A stretch of DNA of 64,000 bases from Demequina sp. NBRC 110057 (GCF_002090175.1 NZ_BBRN01000005.1:310001-374000), one strand, 5' to 3'. Shown: positions 17,928 through 26,649, numbered from the stretch's first letter. The notes: generated by a model from the sequence alone, not told the origin. Program-made: numbers and translations.

Positions 17928-19144
17928 CCTTCCACGGCGTTGCGGTCACCCCGCAGGCGCGCGAGCATCGCGGGCGCAAGGTGCTCCCAGCTGAGGGCCG
18001 ATGCCCGTGCGCGGGCGGACGCAGCGCGCGCCTCGCGATCGGCGGGCTCCCGCGTCATCTCCCTCACGAGGGCATCGGCCAGCGCGTCCGCGTCACCGGC
18101 GGGCACGACGGTGACCACGTCCGCGAGGAGGTCCTGCGCCCCCGACGCATCGGATGCCACCACGAGTGCGCCGCGCGCAAGACCCTCGAGCGCGGCGACG
18201 GGGAGGCCGTCGGCGTCGCCGTCCGCGGCGACGATGGAGGGCACGGCGACGATCCCCGCCTCACGCTCAAGCGCCGCCTTGTCATCGCCGGTGACGTAGC
18301 CGCGCCACTCGACGCCCTCGAGCGGCGCCGCCGTGCTCTCGAGGCGGGTGCGCAGCGGCCCGTCGCCGCCGATCACGAGGCGCGCGTCCGGCACCGCGGT
18401 CCGCACGCGCGGCCAGGCCTCGAGAAGGACGTGGATGCCCTTCTTCTCGACAAGTCTCGCGATGACGGCGACGGTGTGCGGCGCACCGGGAGGCAGGGGC
18501 GAGTCGGGCAGCGTGACTCCCATGGGCTCGATGGCGAGCGCTGCCTCGACTCGCTCGCGCGCCGCCCCGGAGAAGAAGGCGAGCAGCCGGTCGGCCGTCT
18601 GGCGGCTCACCGCCGTCGCGAAGTCGGCGCGCTCGACGACGGAGTGAACGATCCGGGTGCCCAGCAGCCCCAGGCGGCGCAGGACCGCGACGTCGGCGGC
18701 GTGGGTGGTGAAGCCGAACCGCACGCCTGCCCTGCGCGCGACTGAGGCCGCGACAATGGCCTGGGGCGTGAACCAGTGGGCGTAGACGACGTCGGGGCGC
18801 AGGTCGCGAACCGCGCGCCGCAGCGCGCGCCGCTCCCCCGCGAGCAGCAGCGGCACGACAGCCGCCATCGCCGGGTGCTCGGAGATGGCGGGCATGATGC
18901 CGCGGGCGGTGAGCGTCTCCCAGCGGCGCGGCGCGTAGCCGAACCGGTGCTGACGGACCCTGCCGTCGGCGGACTCGGCGCGCGGCCACGTCAGCTCGCG
19001 GGAGCTCGGCGTGTGCGGCGCAAGCAGCGTCACGGTGACGCCGGGATCGGCGTGCGCGAGCGCGAGGGCCTGGTCGAGCACGAAGCGAGGCACGGCATCG
19101 GCCGCGTGGGCGGGGAGCGTGGACGCGACCACCAGGATGTGCAC
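17924..19144 (-). CDS. Glycosyltransferase family 4 protein (surface glycan operon)
   Basis: A 406-residue GT-B retaining glycosyltransferase. The N-terminal half carries acceptor-binding segments (VVYAHWFTPQAIVAAS, FTTHAADVAVLRR); the C-terminal half has VAVIARLVEKKGIHVLLEAW and the nucleotide-sugar E-x7-E region in DGLPVAALEGLARGALVVAS. First gene of a three-gene overlapping operon with pyruvyltransferase-like and flippase-like proteins. The start is GTG at 19142-19144, six nt after TAGCGT, so leaderless. Donor and acceptor cannot be read from sequence. Confidence 0.9.
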   Translation of the reverse strand: MHILVVASTLPAHAADAVPRFVLDQALALAHADPGVTVTLLAPHTPSSRELTWPRAESADGRVRQHRFGYAPRRWETLTARGIMPAISEHPAMAAVVPLLLAGERRALRRAVRDLRPDVVYAHWFTPQAIVAASVARRAGVRFGFTTHAADVAVLRRLGLLGTRIVHSVVERADFATAVSRQTADRLLAFFSGAARERVEAALAIEPMGVTLPDSPLPPGAPHTVAVIARLVEKKGIHVLLEAWPRVRTAVPDARLVIGGDGPLRTRLESTAAPLEGVEWRGYVTGDDKAALEREAGIVAVPSIVAADGDADGLPVAALEGLARGALVVASDASGAQDLLADVVTVVPAGDADALADALVREMTREPADREARAASARARASALSWEHLAPAMLARLRGDRNAVEG

Positions 19145-19150
19145 GTGCCC

Positions 19151-19156
19151 ACGCTA
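19151..19156 (-). promoter_or_regulatory. -10 box TAGCGT for leaderless GT4 operon
   Basis: TAGCGT on the minus strand ends 6 nt before the GTG start of the three-gene glycan operon. Confidence 0.5.
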
Positions 19157-19182
19157 GTCGCTGGGCCCGCGCCCGCCTCGCG

Positions 19183-19974
19183 TCAGGTGAGCGCGACGGC
19201 CACCGCAGGGTCGTCCTGCGGCAGCGCCTCCGCGACGGCCATGACCTCCATCGAGACCAGCTCGACGGGCTCGCCGATCGTGGTGAGGAAGGCCGTGTCC
19301 GCGGCGTCGCGGCCGGTGGCGATCCGCACCAGCGAGGCGCGGGGAGCGAGCCCCGTCGCGTCGACCACCCACCAGCGGCCGTCGACCATCGCCTCGGCGA
19401 CGGCGTGGAAATCCATGGGGTCGAGCCCCGGCGCGTAGACGGCCGCCACGCGCGCGGGCACGTCGAGCGCGCGCAGGAGGGCCACCACCACGTGCGCGAA
19501 GTCGCGGCACACTCCCTGGCGCGCGAGAAGCGTCGCGGCGGCGCCGTCCGTGGGCCGCGAGGAGCCCGAGACGTAGGCGAGCTGCGCGTGGACCAGGGCG
19601 GCGACGTGACGCACGAGGTCGTGGCCGGTGCGTCCGCCGGCCTCCGCGAGCGCCACCTGCGCGAGGGTGTCGGACTCGCAGTAGCGGCTGGGGCGCAGGT
19701 AGGTCACCTCGTCGAGGGCCGATGCCGCGGCCGGCTCGGCCGCTCCCGTCACCACGGCGCGGTAGGTCACGTCGACGCGCCCGGCCGTGACGTCCACGCT
19801 GTGGAGTCGGGTGCCGTGGGCGTCGATCAGCTCGGTGGGCGCGAGGGGGCGGCCGTCGAGCGTGATGGTGAGGCGCTCGTCGGCGTCGTGCCCCTGGGCG
19901 ACGGCGATCGCGAGGATGAGCCGCGCGTCGCCGGCGGCGTCCAGGCTCATCGTGGAGGTGACGGTGCGGGTCAT
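19183..19974 (-). CDS. Transglutaminase-like cysteine protease family protein
   Basis: A 263-residue cytoplasmic protein with the bacterial transglutaminase N-terminal β-domain and transglutaminase core. The catalytic triad is visible: Cys156 in GVCRDFAHV, His190 in MDFHAVAEAMV and Asp205 in WWVVDATG. Such proteins are probably peptidases or amidases rather than cross-linkers, sometimes working with circularly permuted ATP-grasp proteins, none of which is nearby. It starts 12 bases after the helicase stop and is likely co-transcribed with it; the RBS is weak. Confidence 0.9.
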   Translation of the reverse strand: MTRTVTSTMSLDAAGDARLILAIAVAQGHDADERLTITLDGRPLAPTELIDAHGTRLHSVDVTAGRVDVTYRAVVTGAAEPAAASALDEVTYLRPSRYCESDTLAQVALAEAGGRTGHDLVRHVAALVHAQLAYVSGSSRPTDGAAATLLARQGVCRDFAHVVVALLRALDVPARVAAVYAPGLDPMDFHAVAEAMVDGRWWVVDATGLAPRASLVRIATGRDAADTAFLTTIGEPVELVSMEVMAVAEALPQDDPAVAVALT

Positions 19975-19986
19975 GCCCGCATCGTC

Positions 19987-22338
19987 TCACCGCGCGTCGA
20001 GCCAGGCGAGGAACGCGTCCGCGTCGATGACGGGCTTGCCGTAGTCGGCCGCCTTGCGGGCCTTGCCCGACTGCGTGCCGCGCTCCGCGACCACGAGGAT
20101 GTCCGTGTGTGTCTTCGTGACGCTATCGACCGGGGTCAGCCCGGCGGCGGCAGCAAGGCGCTTCATCCTCTCCCTGTCGAGGACACCCCGGTCGGCCGTC
20201 ACCACCGTGCCCGTGAAGCACACGCGCGCGCCCGGCGTGAGCAGCGCGGCGGGGTCGGCGGGGCCGGCGACCTCCAGGCCCTCGGGCAGGACGGTGACGC
20301 CGAAGTGGGCCTCCGCGGCGCGGACCCGGTCAAGCGCCTCCTGATCGCGGTCGATGACGCGGTCCCACGCGACGGCGAGGAAGCCCGCGAGCACCGCGGC
20401 GGGGTCGTCGTCCGCCGCGAGATTGCCTCCCACCACGAATGCCTCGGGCCCCGTGACCCCCACGTCGCCGCTTGTGCGCGCCATCAGGTAGCCGCGTCCG
20501 CGCGGCAGCGGAGAGAAGCCGGTGCCGCCCCCGGCGAGCGGGTCAGACGTGAAGTCGTGCCAGCGGGTGGCGGCGTCGCGGATCACGCGGGCGCGCTCGA
20601 GGGCCGTGGGGGCGGTCAGCAGCGCGCGCTCGTCGGCGGTGAAGGCCCCGCGAGGCACCTCGGACCCCAGCGCCATGGGTTCCACGACGCCGTGCCGCTT
20701 GAGTTCGAAGTCGATCCAGCCCAACTGCTGGTCGATGCCCACCCCCACCGGCACCCTGCCGGCCAGCAGCGGCGACAGCGACGCCCACGCCTCCGCGAGG
20801 ACCGGGGCAAGCTGAACATCGCGGGTGGTGAGGCCGAAGCGCGTCTGCGCCTCGTACAGGTCGCTCGTGGGGTTCACCACCGTGGTGGCCTCGTCCCCGT
20901 CGTCGGTCACGACGGCGATCTCGACGGGCCGCGGCCGGTACCGGTCCCCCACCTGACCCACGGTGAGGAGGGCCAGGTACGCCTCGCCCACCACCGCATC
21001 GGCCGACCGTGAGCCGGCGGTGAGGAAGCGGCGGATCCGCACGTCGGTCTTGAGGTCGCGCGGCAGCACGTCGCGCTTGAGCACCAGGCCGGCGAGGCTC
21101 GTGCAGCGGCTGAGCGCCACATACAGCTGGCCGTTCGCGAACGTGCCGCCCGTGAGGTCAACGATGACGTTGTCGAGCGTTTGGCCCTGGCTCTTGTGAA
21201 TCGTGATGGCCCAGGCGAGCTTCATGGGCAGCTGGGTGAAGGTGCCGACCACCTCGCGGCCCAGCCCGTCGCCGGTCACCGTGGGGCGCGTCACCTCCCA
21301 CGTGTGCGACTCGACGTCGACCACGTCGCCGCCGCGGGTCTCAACACGCACCAGGGGGCCGTCGCGGGTGTCGAGGAGGGCGACCACGCGGCCGATGGTC
21401 CCGTTCACCCAGCGGTCGTAGGGGTCGTTGCTGAGCAGCATGACCTGGGCACCCTCGGCGAGCTCGAGGGTGTCGTCCGCGGGAAGTTCGAAGCCGTCCA
21501 TGTCGCCGCGCACGGACGCGCGGTAGGTGCGGCGCGGGCCGGCGAGGCGTTCGAGCATCTGCCGGTTGCGGGTGCGCACGATGCGGTTCGTGGTGGCGAG
21601 GGTGAGCCAGAAGTCGTCCTCGGGCGGCTCGAATTCGGGGTCGGTCCGCTCGTTGAGCTCGCGCCGCGCGTCCTCGAGGAGGGCGCCCTCGCGCACGGCG
21701 TTGAGGATGTCGACGAGGCGCGCGTCGCCGCTCTGGCGGAACACGTGCGTGAGCTCCACGACCGGAAACGCCGCCTCGTCGAAGCGCCGCGCGGAGAAGA
21801 AGTAGGGGGTGCCGTAGCGCTCGTCGAAGTAGTCCACCTCGCCGTCGCGGACCACGGGCGGCAGCTGGTGGAGGTCGCCCACCAGCACCAGCTGCACGCC
21901 TCCACAGGGCTCGCCGGGGTGGGGGCCGAACCTCTCGAGCGCCGCCACAAGCGCGTCGAAGAGGTCGGCGCGCACCATCGACGCCTCGTCGACGATGAGG
22001 ATCTCAAGTTCCTTGAGCGTCGCGGCAAACCTCCCCGGGTAGTAGCCGCGGCTCGCGACCGTCTCCTCGGTGATGCCCATCGGGAAGGAGAACAGCCGAT
22101 GAATCGTGTAGCCGTCGACGTTGAGGGCCGCGATGCCGGTGGGGGCGACGGTGACGGCCTTGCGCCCCGTGGTGGCAAGGAAGTGCCGCACGAGGGTCGA
22201 CTTGCCAGTGCCCGCCCGCCCGGTGAGGAACACGTTGGCGCCCGCGTGGAGCAGCTCAAGGGCACGCTCGAACTCGTCGGTGAGCGTGATCGGCGGCACG
22301 CCCTCCTGCGGCTGCGAGGTGCGGGCGCGGGCGCTCAT
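19987..22338 (-). CDS. PIF1/RecD-like SF1 helicase with exonuclease-like middle region and C-terminal BRCT domain
   Basis: A 783-residue DNA helicase. Walker A is GRAGTGKST (40-48), Walker B VDEAS (116-120), then LVLVGDLHQLPPV (motif III), THVFRQ (IV), MKLAWAITIHKSQGQTLDNV (V) and LYVALSRCTSLAGL (VI), giving a PIF1-like motor. Residues ~460-550 resemble a DnaQ-type exonuclease (NPTSDLYEAQTRFGLTTRDV...WIDFELKRHG) but lack the DxE start and the catalytic His/Asp. Residues ~699-783 form a BRCT domain (ARVCFTGTVVTADRGVLDRE...GKPVIDADAFLAWL). A role in replication or repair is inferred. TAGGCT lies 9 nt upstream of the ATG. Confidence 0.88.
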   Translation of the reverse strand: MSARARTSQPQEGVPPITLTDEFERALELLHAGANVFLTGRAGTGKSTLVRHFLATTGRKAVTVAPTGIAALNVDGYTIHRLFSFPMGITEETVASRGYYPGRFAATLKELEILIVDEASMVRADLFDALVAALERFGPHPGEPCGGVQLVLVGDLHQLPPVVRDGEVDYFDERYGTPYFFSARRFDEAAFPVVELTHVFRQSGDARLVDILNAVREGALLEDARRELNERTDPEFEPPEDDFWLTLATTNRIVRTRNRQMLERLAGPRRTYRASVRGDMDGFELPADDTLELAEGAQVMLLSNDPYDRWVNGTIGRVVALLDTRDGPLVRVETRGGDVVDVESHTWEVTRPTVTGDGLGREVVGTFTQLPMKLAWAITIHKSQGQTLDNVIVDLTGGTFANGQLYVALSRCTSLAGLVLKRDVLPRDLKTDVRIRRFLTAGSRSADAVVGEAYLALLTVGQVGDRYRPRPVEIAVVTDDGDEATTVVNPTSDLYEAQTRFGLTTRDVQLAPVLAEAWASLSPLLAGRVPVGVGIDQQLGWIDFELKRHGVVEPMALGSEVPRGAFTADERALLTAPTALERARVIRDAATRWHDFTSDPLAGGGTGFSPLPRGRGYLMARTSGDVGVTGPEAFVVGGNLAADDDPAAVLAGFLAVAWDRVIDRDQEALDRVRAAEAHFGVTVLPEGLEVAGPADPAALLTPGARVCFTGTVVTADRGVLDRERMKRLAAAAGLTPVDSVTKTHTDILVVAERGTQSGKARKAADYGKPVIDADAFLAWLDAR

Positions 22339-22406
22339 GGTGGTGCGAGCCTATCCGCGCTTGCGACCCCACATGCCACGCGGCGGGCTTCCCGGGCGGC
22401 CTCCCG

Positions 22407-22412
22407 TACTCT
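22407..22412 (+). promoter_or_regulatory. -10 box TACTCT for leaderless cls
   Basis: TACTCT ends 7 nt before the ATG at 22420; no RBS lies between. Confidence 0.55.
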
Positions 22413-22419
22413 GACGGCC

Positions 22420-23868
22420 ATGCTCTCGGATCACGCCACGCTCTACGCCATCGTCTCGGGGGTGCTGATTGTGCTGGCCGTGGCAGTCATCCCGCCCCGC
22501 AGACGACCCACCGCGGGAATGGCCTGGATCCTCCTCATCGTCATCCTGCCCATCCCCGGATGGCTGGCCTTCCTGCTGCTGGGGCACTACAAGCTGCCCC
22601 GGTCGCGCCGCGACGTTCAGGCGCGCATCAACGCGACCATCGACGCACAGGTGGTGGAGGCCAAGAAACAGATGGGGGACGGCGTCATCGACGCCGCCGT
22701 CAGCCCGACGTACCGCTCCGTCGAGCGGCTGGCGACGGGCTACGGGCGCCTGCCCGTCATGGCGGGAAACTCCGTCGAGATCCTCACCGACTACGGCGCG
22801 TCGCTCGACGCCATCGTGCGCGACATCGACTCCGCTCGTCAGGCGGTGTGGGTCGAGTACTACGCGATGACCCTCGACAGCGCAACGCGGCCGTTCTTCG
22901 AGGCGCTCGCGGCGGCGAAGCGACGTGGGGTCGACGTCAGGGTGCTCTATGACACGTGGGGATCGCGGAGCTACGACGGCAAGAAGCCCATGCTGGAGTT
23001 CCTGGAGTCCGCGGGCATCGCGTACCGCGCCATCCTTCCGTTGCGCCTTCCCGGCACGGGGTACGTCAGGCCCGACCTGCGCAATCACCGCAAGATCGTG
23101 GTGGTCGACAACGCGATCGGCTTCACGGGTTCGCAGAACATGATCGACCGCACGTATCACCGCAAGGACGACATCTACTACGACGAGTTGGTGGTCCGCG
23201 CGTCGGGACCGATCGCGCTCGAGCTCGCCACCCTCTTCATGACCGACTGGGTCTCGGAGGGCGGATCGTTCGACGATCCGATTCGGCCGATGAGCGCCGA
23301 CCCGTCCGCCCTGCCGGGCGCCTCCATGCAGGTCCTTCCCAGCGGACCCGGCTTCGACGGCGAGAATAACCTCGCGGTCTTCACCCACCTTTTGCACCTT
23401 GCCCGCACGGACATCGCCATCGTGAACCCCTACTTCGTGCCGTCCGAGGCGCTGCTGGAAGCGATCATCTCCGCCGCACATCGGGGAGTGCGGGTGCGCA
23501 TGATCAACTCGGAGGCGATGGACCAGTGGATGATCGGCTACGCGCAGCGCTCCTACTACGGGGTGCTGCTCGAGGCGGGCGTCGAGATCTACCTCTATCG
23601 CGCGCCTACCCTGCTGCACTCGAAGTACATCGTGGTCGATGGCGAGGTCGCGATCGTGGGCTCCAGCAACATGGACATGCGCTCGTTCGAGCTCAACTCC
23701 GAGCTCTCGCTGATCTGTTACGACGAGGCGGTCGCAAGGGAGATGACCGCCATCACGGCCACCTACCAGGCGGCCTCGAACCGGCTCACGCTCGACGCGT
23801 GGCGGCAGCGCCCCCGGTACCGGCGAACCCTCGAAAGCATCACGCGGTTGACGTCGGCGATCCAGTAG
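22420..23868 (+). CDS. cls: Cardiolipin synthase (phospholipase D superfamily)
   Basis: A 482-residue membrane enzyme making cardiolipin from phosphatidylglycerol. Two N-terminal transmembrane helices (about 8-24 and 34-55) precede two HxKxxxxD catalytic motifs: HRKIVVVD at residue 223 with GFTGSQN, and HSKYIVVD at residue 400 with AIVGSSNMDMRSFELN. Length and layout match Bacillus-type Cls. The start at 22420 is fixed by TACTCT 7 nt upstream and by placing the first helix at the N-terminus. Its 3' end overlaps the convergent XRE gene by 29 bp. Confidence 0.95.
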   Translation: MLSDHATLYAIVSGVLIVLAVAVIPPRRRPTAGMAWILLIVILPIPGWLAFLLLGHYKLPRSRRDVQARINATIDAQVVEAKKQMGDGVIDAAVSPTYRSVERLATGYGRLPVMAGNSVEILTDYGASLDAIVRDIDSARQAVWVEYYAMTLDSATRPFFEALAAAKRRGVDVRVLYDTWGSRSYDGKKPMLEFLESAGIAYRAILPLRLPGTGYVRPDLRNHRKIVVVDNAIGFTGSQNMIDRTYHRKDDIYYDELVVRASGPIALELATLFMTDWVSEGGSFDDPIRPMSADPSALPGASMQVLPSGPGFDGENNLAVFTHLLHLARTDIAIVNPYFVPSEALLEAIISAAHRGVRVRMINSEAMDQWMIGYAQRSYYGVLLEAGVEIYLYRAPTLLHSKYIVVDGEVAIVGSSNMDMRSFELNSELSLICYDEAVAREMTAITATYQAASNRLTLDAWRQRPRYRRTLESITRLTSAIQ

Positions 23869-24442
23869 TGCCTCGGGGCCCGCTGTTTCGGCGCTCCGTC
23901 GGAGTGCGGATGATGTTGAGCGCGTGGGCAGCGCCGTCCAGCGCCTCATAGGTGTGAGGGCCGTCGGCGGGGAACGCGTGCGCCTCGCCCTGGCTCATGA
24001 CGCGCTCCTCACCCGCCGCGCCCGCGCGCACGCGGCCGGCCGTCACCAGGACCTGCTCCGTCACGCCCGGCCCGTGGGCGTCCGAGCGGTGGACGGCGCC
24101 CGGGGTCAGCGCGAGCGCGAACACCTCCACAGTGGCATCGGCGTCCTCGCGCACGTCGAGCAGCCGCGCCACGATGCCGGGCGAGGCGACCTCGGCCCCC
24201 GTGCGCTCGGCGAGCAAGGCGGACAGCGGCAGGCCGAGCGCGCCGGCGAGGGAGTACAGGGTCGACAGCGTCGGGTTGCGCACGCCGTTTTCGATCTCGG
24301 ACAGGGAACCCTTGCCGATTCCCGCCGCGGCGGCGATGGCTCCCAGGCTGAGCCCCTGTGCCATGCGGGCGCTCCTGGCTCGCTGGCCGACCTCGGCCGC
24401 GAGCCCGGGGGTCGCGGCGGGGGCATCATCGGCGGCTGGCAT
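23840..24442 (-). CDS. XRE-family regulator with C-terminal cupin domain
   Basis: A 200-residue regulator: an XRE helix-turn-helix (about 15-70: EVGQRARSARMAQGLSLGAIAAAAGI, GSLSEIENGVRNPTLSTLYSLAGALG) and a small-molecule-binding cupin domain (TEQVLVTAGRVRAGAAGEE...AHAFPADGPHTYEALDG). Divergent from benE with a 55-bp gap containing two 16-bp palindromic sites covering both promoters, so it very likely represses benE and itself. The ATG at 24442 is 6 nt after TACAGT. Its 3' end overlaps the cls coding end on the other strand. Confidence 0.92.
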   Translation of the reverse strand: MPAADDAPAATPGLAAEVGQRARSARMAQGLSLGAIAAAAGIGKGSLSEIENGVRNPTLSTLYSLAGALGLPLSALLAERTGAEVASPGIVARLLDVREDADATVEVFALALTPGAVHRSDAHGPGVTEQVLVTAGRVRAGAAGEERVMSQGEAHAFPADGPHTYEALDGAAHALNIIRTPTERRNSGPRGTTGSPTSTA

Positions 24443-24448
24443 GCGGCC

Positions 24449-24454
24449 ACTGTA
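24449..24454 (-). promoter_or_regulatory. -10 box TACAGT for leaderless XRE/cupin regulator
   Basis: TACAGT on the minus strand ends 6 nt before ATG 24442. The operator copy at 24461-24476 covers the matching -35 position. Confidence 0.55.
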
Positions 24455-24460
24455 ACTGGG

Positions 24461-24476
24461 GTTCTGTTCATGGAAC
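24461..24476. promoter_or_regulatory. XRE operator site 1, GTTC-N5-ATGGAAC
   Basis: GTTCTGTTCATGGAAC shares both ends with site 2 (24489-24504). It overlaps a TTCTGT -35 candidate for benE (17 bp from TAGTGT) and the -35 region of the divergent regulator, so binding would block both promoters. Confidence 0.65.
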
Positions 24477-24484
24477 TCGAGCGC

Positions 24485-24490
24485 TAGTGT
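24485..24490 (+). promoter_or_regulatory. -10 box TAGTGT for leaderless benE
   Basis: TAGTGT ends 7 nt before the benE ATG at 24498; operator site 2 overlaps its last two bases and runs through the start codon. Confidence 0.55.
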
Positions 24491-24504
24491 TCCATCTATG
24501 GAAC
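24489..24504. promoter_or_regulatory. XRE operator site 2, perfect palindrome over the benE start
   Basis: GTTCCATCTATGGAAC is a 7-2-7 perfect inverted repeat spanning the benE transcription and translation start. It begins 28 bp from site 1 and shares GTTC and ATGGAAC with it. Confidence 0.7.
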
Positions 24505-25682
24505 GCTCGCTCCTCACGGCCGTGTCGACGGGGGTCGTCACCGCCCTCGTCGGCTTCGGCAGCTCCTTCGCCGTCGTCCTCGCGGGACTCGGCGCCGTCG
24601 GGGCGTCGTCCGCCCAAGCCGCCTCGGGGCTCATGGCGCTGTGCGTGACGCAGGCGCTCGCGATGCTCTACCTGTCGTGGCGCCACCGCATGCCGCTCAC
24701 CATCGCGTGGTCCACGCCGGGCGCCGCCCTGCTCGCCACGCAGGGGTACGCGGACGGCGGCTGGCCTGCGGCCGTGGGCGCGTTCCTCGTCACGGGAACA
24801 CTCATCCTCGCGTGCGGGCTGGTGCGCCCCCTCGCCCGGGCCGTGGCGGCGATCCCTACGTCGCTCGCCCAGGCCATGCTCGCCGGGATCCTGCTGCCGT
24901 TGTGCCTCGCGCCCTTCCTCGCGCTCGAACACGAGCCGTGGCTCGTCGGTGCCCTTCTCGTCACGTGGGTGGCGCTGATGCGATTCGCCCCGCGCGCGGC
25001 GACGCCCGTGACGTTCGCGGTCGCCATCGCGGTGGTGGTGGCGACGGCGGGCGGCGCGTCCGTGGCGGCGCCCGCCCTGACGTTTACCGCGCCGGCCCTC
25101 ACCTGGCAGGCAGCCCTCGGCATCGCCGTCCCGCTCACCATCGTGACGATGGCGTCCCAGAACGTCCCGGGCGTCGCGATCCTCGCGGCACACGGCTACA
25201 CGGTGCCGTGGCGCAGCGCGATGCTCACCACCGGCGTGGGCACCCTCGTCGGCGCGACCGCGGGCGGGCACGCCATCAACCTCGCCGCCATCACCGCCGC
25301 CCTTCCCGCGTCGGAGCAGGCACACCCCGACCCGCGACGCCGCTGGCTCGCCACGTCCGCCGCCGGGGCGTCGTACCTGGTGCTCGCGCTCGGCGCCGGC
25401 ACCCTCACGGGGCTCATCGGCGCCGCGCCTGAGGGTCTCATCGAGGCCGTGGCCGGGCTCGCGCTACTGGGGACCTTCGCCTCCGCGGTCACGGGGGCCA
25501 TGGCCGATGGGTCCGATCGGGTCCCCGCGGCGCTGACCCTCCTCATCGGCGCCTCCGGCATCGCGATCGCGGGCATCGGCTCCGCGTTCTGGGCCCTCGC
25601 CGCGGGGCTCGCCGTGCGGACGCTGTGGCGCGCCACCCGCCCCTCGTCCTCGACCACCCGGGAGGCCGTGCGACCATCGTGA
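24498..25682 (+). CDS. benE: BenE-family benzoate/H+ symporter-like transporter
   Basis: A 394-residue, 11-12 helix transporter of the benzoate:H+ symporter family. Recognisable are the N-terminal STGVVTALVGFGSSFAVVLAGL, MPLTIAWSTPGAALLATQG, the amphipathic VTMASQNVPGVAILAAHGY and TAGGHAINLAAITAAL. In many actinobacteria BenE-like genes are paired with an XRE/cupin regulator as here, without benzoate catabolic genes, so the true substrate may not be benzoate. Leaderless start from TAGTGT. It ends 32 bp before the sirtuin gene. Confidence 0.92.
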   Translation: MERSLLTAVSTGVVTALVGFGSSFAVVLAGLGAVGASSAQAASGLMALCVTQALAMLYLSWRHRMPLTIAWSTPGAALLATQGYADGGWPAAVGAFLVTGTLILACGLVRPLARAVAAIPTSLAQAMLAGILLPLCLAPFLALEHEPWLVGALLVTWVALMRFAPRAATPVTFAVAIAVVVATAGGASVAAPALTFTAPALTWQAALGIAVPLTIVTMASQNVPGVAILAAHGYTVPWRSAMLTTGVGTLVGATAGGHAINLAAITAALPASEQAHPDPRRRWLATSAAGASYLVLALGAGTLTGLIGAAPEGLIEAVAGLALLGTFASAVTGAMADGSDRVPAALTLLIGASGIAIAGIGSAFWALAAGLAVRTLWRATRPSSSTTREAVRPS

Positions 25683-25714
25683 GAGGGACATCGGCCCGCG
25701 GCAGGAGGATTCAC

Positions 25715-26572
25715 GTGACGACGGACGCCCCACGGACCGACCTCGACTCGATGCTCTCCGACGCCCGAGCGCTGCTGGCCGGCCGCACCCTGGCCGTCCT
25801 CACGGGAGCGGGCCTGTCGACGGACTCCGGCATCCCGGACTATCGCGGCGAGAACTCCCCGCGGCGCACCCCCATGACGTTTCAGGACTTCGTGGGCGAC
25901 GCTGCCCACCGGCGGCGCTACTGGGTGGGGTCCCACCTGGGCTGGCGGGCGTTCTCCGGCACGCTTCCCAACGCCGGCCACGAGGCGCTCGCCGCCATGG
26001 AGGCCGCGGGAGTCGTAACGGGCCTCATCACCCAGAACGTGGACGGGCTCCACCTGCGGGCGGGCTCGCGTCGCGTCATCGAGCTGCATGGCGGCATGCG
26101 GCACGTGGTCTGCCTCGCCTGTCACACCGAGTTCCCGCGCGACGAGATCGCGGGCCGGCTCGAGCGCGACAATCCCGCGCTGGCGACCCCCGACGCCGTG
26201 GAACTGGGACCCGACGGCGACGTCCTTCCCGAATCGTGGGAGCACGTGACCGTGCCCGACTGCGAGGTGTGCGGCGGGATCCTCAAGCCCGATGTGGTGT
26301 TCTTCGGCGAACTCGTCCCAGCAGACAGGAGCCGCGCCGCCGAGGCCATCATCGACGAGGCCGGGGCGCTCCTGGTCGCCGGCTCCTCGCTTGCCGTGAA
26401 CTCGGGACTGCGCCTTGTCGCGCGGGCACAGCGTCGCGGCGTCCCCATCGTGATCGTCAACCGCGGTGCCACCAAGGGCGACCGTCGCGCCGACCTCACC
26501 ATCAATGCCGGGACGAGCGAGACCCTTGCCGGCCTGGCGGCGGCGCTCACGGCATCGGGCGCCCGCACGTAG
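25715..26572 (+). CDS. SIR2-family NAD-dependent protein deacylase
   Basis: A 285-residue sirtuin removing acyl groups from lysines using NAD+. NAD-binding GAGLSTDSGIPDYRG (31-45), TQNVDGLH, the catalytic-His ELHGGMRH, and two zinc-binding CxxC pairs (CLAC; CEVC) are all present, with KPDVVFFGE and AGSSLAVNSG later. A long N-terminal helix precedes the Rossmann fold, as in class II bacterial sirtuins. GTG start at 25715 has AGGAGG 8 nt upstream. It follows benE closely and may be co-transcribed; no acyl-CoA synthetase target is adjacent. Confidence 0.94.
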   Translation: MTTDAPRTDLDSMLSDARALLAGRTLAVLTGAGLSTDSGIPDYRGENSPRRTPMTFQDFVGDAAHRRRYWVGSHLGWRAFSGTLPNAGHEALAAMEAAGVVTGLITQNVDGLHLRAGSRRVIELHGGMRHVVCLACHTEFPRDEIAGRLERDNPALATPDAVELGPDGDVLPESWEHVTVPDCEVCGGILKPDVVFFGELVPADRSRAAEAIIDEAGALLVAGSSLAVNSGLRLVARAQRRGVPIVIVNRGATKGDRRADLTINAGTSETLAGLAAALTASGART

Positions 26573-26649
26573 TCACGCCCCGGCTCGGGCGACTCCTGGC
26601 CCCCTCACCTCCCGCACGTCTGGAGCCTCCGCTCGCGCGGGCCCGCTCC

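Noticed and set aside
19183-19974. Peptide-ligase-type partner system of transglutaminase-like and ATP-grasp/α-E proteins
   Set aside because: The transglutaminase-like gene lacks the usual neighbouring α-E and ATP-grasp genes and instead follows a helicase.
24498-25682. Benzoate catabolism locus
   Set aside because: No ben, cat or other aromatic-ring genes are nearby; only the transporter family name suggests benzoate.
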